This document shows, in pieces, positions 1 through 5,604 of a stretch of DNA of 9,310 bases. The DNA is from an uncultured bacterium (lineage in GTDB: Bacteria; Actinomycetota; Coriobacteriia; Coriobacteriales; Coriobacteriaceae): contig CAJMPM010000051.1 in the NCBI GenBank assembly GCA_905215225.1, forward strand, positions 1 through 9,310. Reading direction: 5' to 3'. The notes under the pieces were generated by a model. That model did not search any database and was not told the origin of the DNA. It saw only the letters and a program-made list of their open reading frames with translations. A program made the translations under genes and the position numbers. Numbering within the stretch: position 1 is the stretch's first letter; each line of letters begins with the position of its first letter.

Positions 1-325
1 GCAACACATGGGTCGCCACACTCGAAAACGTACCGATACAGATCTTGCCACGCATGAGCCCTCGCATCTCGTCCACGCGTCGCTGCAGACGGCCAAACTC
101 TTCGCATAACGCCTCGACCGCCGGCATGACCTGCCGCCCGTCGGCAGAAAGCACTACGCCCTCGCGGCTGCGATCAAGCACCTTAAAACCCCAGTCTGCC
201 TCAAGGTCGCCCACCATGCGGCTCACGCCCGACTGCGAATAGCTCACCCGCTCTGCAGCACGCGTAACGCTGCCGGCACGCACCGTCTCGAGCAGCACTT
301 GCATCTTTTGGATATTGGTCTCCAC
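1..325 (-). CDS. LysR-family transcriptional regulator, N-terminal part (runs off left edge)
   Basis: This is the first 108 codons of a LysR-type DNA-binding regulator; the effector-binding domain lies outside the window. The winged helix-turn-helix is clear. A segment with the residues AGSVTRAAERVSYSQSGVSR (about 17-36) is followed by a wing reading LEADWGFKVLDRSREGVVLS, then a linker helix and the start of the regulatory domain (RGKICIGTFSSVA). I chose the GTG at 325 because AGGTGGGG (340-333) sits 7 bases upstream; the in-frame ATG at 346 has no ribosome binding site. The gene is divergent from the DMT transporter at 444, the usual arrangement for a LysR protein controlling its neighbour and itself. 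That control is inferred from layout and from the palindrome at 398-414. The family call is secure; the effector is unknown. Confidence 0.93.
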   Translation of the reverse strand, partial: METNIQKMQVLLETVRAGSVTRAAERVSYSQSGVSRMVGDLEADWGFKVLDRSREGVVLSADGRQVMPAVEALCEEFGRLQRRVDEMRGLMRGKICIGTFSSVATHVL

Positions 326-370
326 GGCACGTCCCCACCTTTGCATGAGTTTTTGTCATGTTTGCCATGC

Positions 371-376
371 ATTATA
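371..376 (-). promoter_or_regulatory. -10 element of the LysR gene promoter
   Basis: On the minus strand this reads TATAAT, a perfect housekeeping -10 hexamer, 45 bases upstream of the GTG start at 325. The expected -35 position, about 394-399, reads ACTGGC, a poor match. It overlaps the left half of the palindrome at 398-414, so a bound regulator could affect this promoter. That it is an active promoter is inferred from sequence only. Confidence 0.5.
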
Positions 377-397
377 TTCGCTTTTCTTCTAAAGCCA

Positions 398-414
398 GTT
401 CACCCATAGTGAAC
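398..414. promoter_or_regulatory. Putative LysR-type regulator binding box between divergent genes
   Basis: The sequence is GTTCAC-CCATA-GTGAAC, a perfect 6-bp inverted repeat with a 5-bp centre. It contains T-N11-A (T400, A412) inside the dyad, the classic LysR-type recognition pattern. It lies 29 bases upstream of the transporter start and over the probable -35 region of the regulator's own promoter. It is therefore well placed for activation of one gene and autorepression of the other. Confidence 0.6.
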
Positions 415-443
415 ATGCTCGGATATAGAGGGGATGTCAGCGC

Positions 444-1355
444 ATGAACAACGGACTGTTTACGTACTTAGCAGCATTGCTATTGTTTGGCTCCAACGGC
501 ATCATCGCCGCCGCCATCGCGCTGCCGAGCTCCGATATCGTGCTACTGCGCACGTTTTTGGGCGCACTCTCGCTTGTCACCATCCTCGCCATCACCCAAC
601 GCCATAAGTTGCAGGCGCCATCTCGCCCCCGCGAAGCCGCAGCCCTCCTCCTCTCGGGAGCCGCACTGGGCGCCAGCTGGATTTTTCTGTTCCGCGCCTA
701 CCAGACGATCGGCGTCGGCGTATCCTCGCTGCTGTACTACTGCGGCCCCATCATCGTTATGGCGCTCTCCCCACTCATCTTTGGCGAAAAACTGACCGGC
801 GGCAAAATCGCCGGGTTTATCGCCGTCGCCTGCGGCGCTTTTCTCATTGCAGCGCAAGGTCTAGGCGGCAATATGCCCATTGCGGGTATCGCCTGCGGCA
901 TCGCCTCGGCATTTTGCTATGCGCTGATGGTCATCGCCAGCAAGGGTGCGCCACACATCGAAGGCCTCGAGAACTCCACGCTCCAGGTGAGCGCCGCCTT
1001 TGTGACCGCGCTGGTCCTCACGCTCATCACGCGGGGTGCTCCCTCATTCCTGCCCGCCGGCGTCGCCGCCAGTATTGATTGGCGCGCCGTCGTCATGCTC
1101 GGCGTCGTCAACACCGGCATTGGCTGCCTGCTCTATTTTAGTGCTGTCGCCAAGCTGCCCGTCCAGACTGTCGCGGTCGTCGGCTACCTCGAGCCGCTTT
1201 CGGCCGTCGTGTTCTCCGCCGTCCTTTTAGGCGAAGCCATAACATCGGTCCGCCTGATGGGCGCCGCGCTTATCATCGGCGGCGCGATTTTTTGCGAACT
1301 CGCCGGCAAACGCGCAAACGCCAAGGCTGGCATCGCCCAGACAGCACGTGCTTAA
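444..1355 (+). CDS. DMT superfamily transporter, EamA domains
   Basis: This 303-residue integral membrane protein belongs to the drug/metabolite transporter superfamily (EamA type), which moves small metabolites such as amino acids, sugars or drugs across the cytoplasmic membrane. The length and the pattern of about ten hydrophobic segments fit the family. There are two homologous five-helix halves, roughly residues 5-136 and 145-287. Recognisable EamA features include LLLSGAALGASWIFLFRAY near the third helix and GYLEPLSAVVFSAVLLGEAIT near the end, matching the family's E-P...A...LGE signature. The ATG at 444 is preceded by AGAGGGG at 427-433. The gene is divergent from a LysR regulator, which may control it. 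The substrate cannot be read from sequence. It appears monocistronic, with hairpins downstream of its stop. Confidence 0.93.
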   Translation: MNNGLFTYLAALLLFGSNGIIAAAIALPSSDIVLLRTFLGALSLVTILAITQRHKLQAPSRPREAAALLLSGAALGASWIFLFRAYQTIGVGVSSLLYYCGPIIVMALSPLIFGEKLTGGKIAGFIAVACGAFLIAAQGLGGNMPIAGIACGIASAFCYALMVIASKGAPHIEGLENSTLQVSAAFVTALVLTLITRGAPSFLPAGVAASIDWRAVVMLGVVNTGIGCLLYFSAVAKLPVQTVAVVGYLEPLSAVVFSAVLLGEAITSVRLMGAALIIGGAIFCELAGKRANAKAGIAQTARA

Positions 1356-1357
1356 AA

Positions 1358-1384
1358 GCCCCTCTTCAGTTTCGAAGCAGGGGC
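1358..1384 (+). other. Hairpin directly after the DMT transporter stop codon
   Basis: GCCCCTCTTC (1358-1367) pairs with GAAG-c-AGGGGC (1374-1384), giving 10 base pairs, one bulged C and a 6-base loop, only two bases after the stop codon. No T-run follows, so it is not a standard intrinsic terminator. Its right arm is also the left arm of the longer repeat at 1370-1442, so the two structures exclude each other. Confidence 0.5.
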
Positions 1385-1442
1385 GCGTCCGCGGTTATCA
1401 CATTGCAGCAAGCCATTCAGCGGATATGCCCCTGCTTCGAAA
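1370..1442. repeat. Long-armed inverted repeat, 15-bp perfect arms around 43 bp
   Basis: The arm TTTCGAAGCAGGGGC (1370-1384) is perfectly complementary to GCCCCTGCTTCGAAA (1428-1442). Inside, TCCGC (1388-1392) can pair with GCGGA (1420-1424), and TTGC-a-GCAA is further in, so the whole 73-bp unit could fold as one extended stem. No open frame of note lies in it. It could be a structured 3' RNA end, part of an attenuator-like switch with the hairpin at 1358-1384, or one copy of a dispersed palindromic repeat. I see no obvious flanking target duplication. Confidence 0.6.
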
Positions 1443-1459
1443 TGCTACCTGCGTACGTG

Positions 1460-1483
1460 AATAATCCCCAGCTGGGGATTATT
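1460..1483. terminator. 24-bp perfect palindrome, possible bidirectional terminator
   Basis: Arms AATAATCCCC and GGGGATTATT flank an AGCT tetraloop, so the 24 bp are a perfect palindrome. As RNA it gives a 10-bp stem with a CCCC/GGGG top, followed by a weak U-rich stretch (ATTATTGTCT). It could end the DMT transporter transcript. The alternative is a symmetric protein-binding site. The weak U-tract keeps the terminator call moderate. Confidence 0.45.
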
Positions 1484-1521
1484 GTCTAAAATAACCCGAT
1501 GTGCCAAACTGCTCTTGTATG

Positions 1522-1527
1522 TATAAA
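1522..1527 (+). promoter_or_regulatory. Candidate -10 element for kup
   Basis: TATAAA lies 57 bases upstream of the GTG start of kup, just before the palindrome at 1539-1563. No good -35 hexamer is found 16-18 bases upstream, so an activator may be needed or the true promoter may be elsewhere. If it is used, transcription would start near 1534 and the palindrome would lie at the very 5' end of the transcript. Confidence 0.3.
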
Positions 1528-1538
1528 GACGGCATAAA

Positions 1539-1563
1539 GGTTATCTGTCCTAGACAGATAACC
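1539..1563. promoter_or_regulatory. 25-bp inverted repeat in the kup leader (operator or 5' hairpin)
   Basis: GGTTATCTGTC (1539-1549) and GACAGATAACC (1553-1563) are perfect 11-bp arms around CTA. The repeat ends 8 bases before the Shine-Dalgarno AAGGGAG of kup and begins just after the candidate -10 at 1522. As DNA it fits a dimeric repressor operator covering the start of transcription. As RNA it would form a stable 11-bp stem with a 3-base loop at the 5' end of the messenger. The sequence does not decide between these. Confidence 0.6.
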
Positions 1564-1583
1564 GGATGTCTAAGGGAGTCCAC

Positions 1584-3815
1584 GTGGCACACAACAAACT
1601 GGAGGCAAGCCCCCAAGACCAGCGTGGTCAAGGCGGGCATGGAGCCATTCCCCTCTCCGCTGGCATGCTGCTCGTAACGCTCGGCGTCGTCTATGGCGAC
1701 ATCGGCACGAGCCCCATGTACACCATGAAATCAATCGTCGCCAACAACGGCGGCATCGGTACCGTCAGCGAGGACATGATCCTGGGCGCGCTTTCGCTCG
1801 TCATCTGGACCATGACGCTCGTGACCACGGTCAAGTACGTGGTAATCGCCATGAAGGCCGATAACCACAACGAAGGCGGCATCTTCGCCCTGTTCAGTCT
1901 CGTGCGCAAGGTGGCGCCGTGGCTGATTCTCCCCGCCATGATCGGCGGCGCGGCGCTGCTCGCCGACGGCATCCTCACCCCCGCTGTCACGGTCACCACG
2001 GCCATCGAGGGCTTGCGCACTATCGAGTGGGGCCATGCGCTTTTGGGCGACGGCCAGACCAACGTCATCATCATCACCATCATCATTATCTGCGGCCTGT
2101 TTGCCATGCAGCGCGCCGGCACCTCGTCGATCGGCAAGCTGTTCGGCCCGCTCATGACGCTGTGGTTCCTGTTCCTGGCAGGCGCCGGCCTGTTCAACAT
2201 GCTCGGCAACCTGTCCATCTTGCGCGCGCTCAACCCCATCCGCGGCATCATGTTCCTGTTCTCGCCCATCAACCACTCGGGCATCATGGTGCTCGGCTTC
2301 GTCTTTCTGTCGACGACCGGCGCCGAGGCCCTCTACTCGGACATGGGCCACGTGGGCAAGGCAAACATCTATGCATCCTGGCCGTTTGTTAAGGCGGCCC
2401 TTATCCTCAACTATCTGGGTCAGGGCGCTTGGCTGCTCGCCAATAACTCCAACCCCCAGATGCTCGCGATGGATATCGTCAACCCGTTCTATATGATGCT
2501 CCCCGAGCCCCTGCGCCCCTTTGCCATCGTGCTTTCGGCCGTGGCGGCCATCATCGCCTCGCAGGCGCTCATCACCGGCTCGTTCTCGCTGGTATCCGAG
2601 GCAACGCGCCTCAACCTTATGCCGCACCTGCGCATCCACTACCCCAGCGACACCAAGGGCCAGCTCTATATTCCGCTCGTCAACAACATCATGTGGGTCG
2701 GCTGCATCTTCATCGTGCTGCTGTTCCAAAACTCCGAGCGCATGGAGAGCGCCTACGGCCTCGCCATTACCGTGACCATGCTCATGACCACGACGCTTTT
2801 GACGAGCTACATCGCCGGCATCCTCAAGCACAAGCTGGGCGCCTGCGTCTTCGCCCTGCTCTTTGGTGCCATTGAGCTGTGCTTCTTCGCTTCGTGCCTC
2901 ACCATGTTCTTTGACGGCGGCTACGTCATGATCTTCCTGGCCGCGCTGCTGTTTGGCCTTATGTACGTGTGGCGCCGCGGCACCGCCATCGAGCGCACGC
3001 AGACGATCCTGCTGCCCGTCTCCAAGTACATCGATCAGCTCAACCGCCTGCGCAACGACGAGACCTACCCCGTGCTCGCCGACAATCTGGTGTTCCTCAC
3101 CAACAGCCCCGACCCGCTCACACTCGACCGCGACGTGCTCTACTCCATCTTGGATAAGCATCCCAAGCGCGCCAAGGCATACTGGTTCATCAACGTGCAT
3201 GTCACCGATGAGCCCTATACGCACGAGTATTCCGTCGAGACCTTTGGCACGGACTTTTTGTTCCGCGTGCGCTTGGACCTGGGCTTTAAGGTCAACCAGC
3301 GCATCAATGCTTACCTGCGTCAGATCGTTGGCGACTTGATGGCATCGGGTGAGCTGCCGCCGCAGCATCACACCTACTCCATCTACGAGACGCGCGGCAA
3401 CGTGGGCGACTTCCGTTTTTGCATGCTGCGCAAGATGCTTGCTCCCGAGACGGACATCAACCGCAACGACCATCGCGTGATGGCCATCAAGTATGCCGTC
3501 CGCCGCGCCTGCGGAAGCCCGGCACGCTGGTACGGTCTTGAGAACTCGGCCATCATCATCGAGTACGTACCGCTCTTTGCCCGCATGCGTCCAGCAGTCA
3601 AGCTCGTACGCACCCAGGTGCCACTCGAGGTCCAAATCGAGGAAGCCGAGGAAATGGAAGTCGATATCTTCTCGGACGACCTGGTCAACGGCAACGAGGC
3701 CGGTAAGGACATGAACGTCGATCCCACCGAGCTGCTCGAGAGCGTCGCCGATACGCCCGAACAGCAACAGCTCGACGGCCTCGAGAGCGAACAGCTCAAC
3801 GACGCCAACTTCTAG
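1584..3815 (+). CDS. kup: Low-affinity potassium uptake permease, KUP/HAK/KT family
   Basis: This 743-residue potassium transporter of the cytoplasmic membrane takes up K+, probably with protons. Family hallmarks are in order: VVYGDIGTSPMYT (about 35-47), NEGGIFALFSLVRK (about 95-108), ADGILTPAVTVTTAIEG, GAEALYSDMGHVGK and NPFYMMLP. About twelve membrane segments lie before residue 475, followed by a long cytoplasmic domain. The last 60 or so residues form an acidic, Glu/Asp/Gln-rich tail, making the protein longer than E. coli Kup. I place the start at GTG 1584 because AAGGGAG (1572-1578) is 5 bases upstream; the in-frame ATG at 1566 has no ribosome binding site and directly abuts the leader palindrome. 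The gene appears monocistronic, with regulation probably through the leader at 1539-1563. No c-di-AMP riboswitch hallmark is visible. Confidence 0.96.
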   Translation: MAHNKLEASPQDQRGQGGHGAIPLSAGMLLVTLGVVYGDIGTSPMYTMKSIVANNGGIGTVSEDMILGALSLVIWTMTLVTTVKYVVIAMKADNHNEGGIFALFSLVRKVAPWLILPAMIGGAALLADGILTPAVTVTTAIEGLRTIEWGHALLGDGQTNVIIITIIIICGLFAMQRAGTSSIGKLFGPLMTLWFLFLAGAGLFNMLGNLSILRALNPIRGIMFLFSPINHSGIMVLGFVFLSTTGAEALYSDMGHVGKANIYASWPFVKAALILNYLGQGAWLLANNSNPQMLAMDIVNPFYMMLPEPLRPFAIVLSAVAAIIASQALITGSFSLVSEATRLNLMPHLRIHYPSDTKGQLYIPLVNNIMWVGCIFIVLLFQNSERMESAYGLAITVTMLMTTTLLTSYIAGILKHKLGACVFALLFGAIELCFFASCLTMFFDGGYVMIFLAALLFGLMYVWRRGTAIERTQTILLPVSKYIDQLNRLRNDETYPVLADNLVFLTNSPDPLTLDRDVLYSILDKHPKRAKAYWFINVHVTDEPYTHEYSVETFGTDFLFRVRLDLGFKVNQRINAYLRQIVGDLMASGELPPQHHTYSIYETRGNVGDFRFCMLRKMLAPETDINRNDHRVMAIKYAVRRACGSPARWYGLENSAIIIEYVPLFARMRPAVKLVRTQVPLEVQIEEAEEMEVDIFSDDLVNGNEAGKDMNVDPTELLESVADTPEQQQLDGLESEQLNDANF

Positions 3816-3835
3816 CGCCGTCACCCATCGACGAT

Positions 3836-3871
3836 AGCGGCCCTGCACCTCGCGAGAGATGCAGGGCCGCT
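3836..3871 (+). terminator. Intrinsic terminator of kup
   Basis: AGCGGCCCTGCA (3836-3847) pairs perfectly with TGCAGGGCCGCT (3860-3871) around a 12-base loop, 20 bases after the kup stop, and is followed by TTGCATT. It lies between convergent genes, so it may also end the bile salt hydrolase transcript from the other side. In that direction there is no T-run, so its effect would be weaker. Confidence 0.85.
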
Positions 3872-3894
3872 TTGCATTGCAGTAAAGCCAACGG

Positions 3895-4860
3895 CTACGA
3901 ACGACGCGGCTCGGGAACCACGAGCCTATCGGGGCTCGCGCCCTCGGCATCCATCAGGCTCACGTAGCGAATCGACGGATCCCCATACATCGCGTAGTAA
4001 TAATTGCCCGTGCGCGCGCTAAAGCATCCGGTGTAGATAGTCTTCTCGAACTTGCCATCGCCCATCCTGGACGCTCCCTCGATCATCACCACGCCCTCGA
4101 GTGAACGGAACATGCGGACGACGTTTTCGGTCTCGCTCTCCTTTTGCGGATAATTGGCATTGAGGTACGCCGCCTTTACAAAACGGCTCGGCGAATAGCA
4201 ATCGCCCGGAATGCCGCGCATGCCGGCACCGGCTCCATAGGGCTTAAGCTCGGCGCCACGCCATGTCGCCGTCTGCGGAAAATCGCTTGTGGCCGTGATA
4301 TAGGTGCGCAGGTTTTCCATGTGCCACGGGAAAGTCGGCTGATTGGCAAGGGTGTCGACCGGATTGTCGTATACATGCAGGCCGTCAGCCATCATCTCGA
4401 CCACGATGCTGCGCTGGCTGTCGCCGATAATCCAATGGAGCAGCGACACGCCCAGCCCCTCTCCGGCAGATTTGGCGACAATCACCGTGTCGCGCAGCGC
4501 GGCCTCGACCTCATCGACCGTCGAGAACGTCGCTGCCACCCACAGGGGAAACTCATAGGCCGCGATATTGGTCTTTCCATCAACCGGTCCCTCGGCATAC
4601 TCGGCATAACCCGGGAAATTGAGGCCCGCCACGGCGCGGCCCGCATCGATGCCGCAGTCGAAGAACATAGGGTAGTTCTTATAATCGCTGCACCTACCGA
4701 TCACCGCGTGTGCCGCTGTCGCGTCGTCGATAAACGAATACGGAATGTGAAACCCGCGCGGCATCACGCGAACCTGTTGGCCGTAGTCAAAGCTCCAGTC
4801 GAGGTTGCGGCCCAGATACATGTGGCCGGAATTATCGGTAAATCGAATACTCGTACACAT
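3895..4860 (-). CDS. bsh: Choloylglycine hydrolase (bile salt hydrolase), Ntn-hydrolase fold
   Basis: This 321-residue cytoplasmic enzyme of the choloylglycine hydrolase/penicillin V acylase family should cleave the amide bond of glycine- or taurine-conjugated bile salts. The start at 4860 gives MCTSIRF, placing the nucleophile Cys at position 2, as required for this N-terminal nucleophile class once Met is removed. AGGAGG (4870-4865) lies four bases upstream. An upstream ATG at 4923 would bury the Cys and is rejected. Visible active-site residues are Cys2, Arg18 and Asp21 (LGRNLDW), Asn81 (AGLNFPGY), Asn173 (LANQPTF) and Arg226 (SPSRFVKAAY). Asn81 favours bile salt hydrolase over penicillin V acylase, which usually has Tyr there; that is family knowledge. 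Length is normal and no signal peptide is seen. It lies downstream of a deformylase-like gene, separated by a terminator. A possible stem over its ribosome binding site is noted separately. Confidence 0.95.
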   Translation of the reverse strand: MCTSIRFTDNSGHMYLGRNLDWSFDYGQQVRVMPRGFHIPYSFIDDATAAHAVIGRCSDYKNYPMFFDCGIDAGRAVAGLNFPGYAEYAEGPVDGKTNIAAYEFPLWVAATFSTVDEVEAALRDTVIVAKSAGEGLGVSLLHWIIGDSQRSIVVEMMADGLHVYDNPVDTLANQPTFPWHMENLRTYITATSDFPQTATWRGAELKPYGAGAGMRGIPGDCYSPSRFVKAAYLNANYPQKESETENVVRMFRSLEGVVMIEGASRMGDGKFEKTIYTGCFSARTGNYYYAMYGDPSIRYVSLMDAEGASPDRLVVPEPRRS

Positions 4861-4918
4861 AGCGCCTCCTAGCTTCACGTTCTCGCTAAGTTCATTGTCA
4901 CCAAACAAAAAGGCGCTA
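4860..4918 (-). promoter_or_regulatory. Inverted repeat that could mask the bile salt hydrolase ribosome binding site
   Basis: On the minus strand TAGCGCCT (4918-4911) is perfectly complementary to AGGCGCTA (4867-4860). The second copy covers the 3' half of the AGGAGG ribosome binding site and the A of the start codon. A messenger beginning upstream of 4918 could fold so that initiation is hindered. No convincing promoter is seen between here and the preceding gene, so transcription may partly come from read-through of the terminator at 4930-4957. Confidence 0.35.
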
Positions 4919-4929
4919 AACACAAAAGC

Positions 4930-4957
4930 CCGGACATGACAACAATGTCACGTCCGG
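4930..4957 (-). terminator. Intrinsic terminator of the deformylase-like gene
   Basis: CCGGACATGACA (4930-4941) pairs with TGTCACGTCCGG (4946-4957) over 12 positions with one mismatch, around an ACAA loop. On the minus strand the stem is followed by GCTTTTGTGTTT. It lies 35 bases after the gene's stop codon and upstream of the bile salt hydrolase, so it separates the two transcripts at least partly. Confidence 0.8.
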
Positions 4958-4991
4958 ACCAAAAGAGACGAAGTGCGGTGCTTTGGTCCCC

Positions 4992-5411
4992 TTAGACCAA
5001 CTTTCCTAGACAGTGGTCAATCATGTGTTGAATCATCTGCGCCTCGAAGCCCACAAAGTCCTGCTTGCGCTCGCGCATCTTGCCGTCGACGATCACGTCA
5101 TAAGCGACCTTGCACTTGATATAGCGCGTGGACTTGGTGACCTCCTCGTGCGTCAGGCAGCTCTCCTCCATCTTGCTGGCGCCCAGGCCAAACACCAGAC
5201 GGGGGTTGTAGAGCACGTGGGGCTCGCCGGCGTCGTCCAGATAGACGCAGACCTTCTTGGTAACGCCAATCTGGTTGGCGGCCAAGCAGCCGGCATCGTC
5301 GAGCGACTTGATGGTATCGATCAGGTCCTGAGCAACCGACTCGTCCTCGACGGTCGCAACCTCGCAACGCTGGGACAGGATAGCCTCGTCGTGGCAAAGC
5401 TCTTTAATCAT
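4992..5411 (-). CDS. Short peptide deformylase-family protein lacking the catalytic Glu
   Basis: This 139-residue protein has the three motifs of peptide deformylase, the metalloenzyme that removes formyl from new N-termini. Motif I is GCLAANQIG (41-49; consensus GxGLAAxQxG, conserved Gln47). Motif II is ESCLT (83-87; consensus EGCLS, metal ligand Cys85). Motif III is QHMIDH (128-133; consensus QHExDH). Metal ligands Cys85, His129 and His133 are present, but the catalytic Glu of HExxH is Met130 and the Gly of EGCLS is Ser84. The protein stops just after motif III, whereas typical deformylases are longer. Start 5411 is preceded by GGAGGAA; the in-frame ATG at 5423 has no such site. It may be an inactive or changed-function paralogue, so I withhold the symbol def. 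It is divergent from the purine permease. Confidence 0.85.
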   Translation of the reverse strand: MIKELCHDEAILSQRCEVATVEDESVAQDLIDTIKSLDDAGCLAANQIGVTKKVCVYLDDAGEPHVLYNPRLVFGLGASKMEESCLTHEEVTKSTRYIKCKVAYDVIVDGKMRERKQDFVGFEAQMIQHMIDHCLGKLV

Positions 5412-5444
5412 ACGTTCCTCCATAGGGGTCGTTGTAACCGCTTA

Positions 5445-5450
5445 AGTATA
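5445..5450 (-). promoter_or_regulatory. Candidate -10 element for the deformylase-like gene
   Basis: On the minus strand this reads TATACT, five of six matches to the -10 consensus, 33 bases upstream of the start at 5411. The region 16-18 bases further upstream shows no good -35, so support is weak. Confidence 0.35.
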
Positions 5451-5604
5451 CGGTACCTACACAATTTCATGCGAAAGATACCGCCCGTCCGTTGCAAACC
5501 GCCGAACATCAACATGCGAGGAACACCAACTTCACAAAGGCGATATAGTGGGTGAGTTCGTGTCAATCGGCCTAAACTCGGGGCCGAACAAGGAAAGGGT
5601 ATGC

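Noticed and set aside
1566..1583. Upstream ATG as the start of kup
   Set aside because: It has no ribosome binding site and abuts the palindrome, whereas GTG 1584 has AAGGGAG at proper spacing. The two starts differ by only six residues.
1356..1583. c-di-AMP (ydaO-type) or other known riboswitch upstream of kup
   Set aside because: The region is rich in inverted repeats, but I recognise none of the conserved core sequences of that class. A covariance-model search would be decisive.
1919..2392. Forward frame within kup that contains a run of His residues
   Set aside because: The His run is an out-of-frame reading of ATC/CATC codons for the isoleucine-rich membrane segment of Kup; there is no independent start or domain.
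1731..3950. A very long open frame antisense to kup (about 739 codons)
   Set aside because: It mirrors kup over almost its full length, has an odd composition (many His, Asp, Glu, Val, Ala), no recognisable domain, and is explained by the G/C-ending codon bias of the sense gene.
4144..4872. Open frame on the plus strand opposite the bile salt hydrolase
   Set aside because: It is a shadow of a confidently assigned gene; the frame shows no family motif and no ribosome binding site.
5424..5604. Purine riboswitch upstream of the NCS2 permease
   Set aside because: I looked for the three-way junction hallmarks of the guanine/adenine class and found none, and the leader after the probable promoter is too short.
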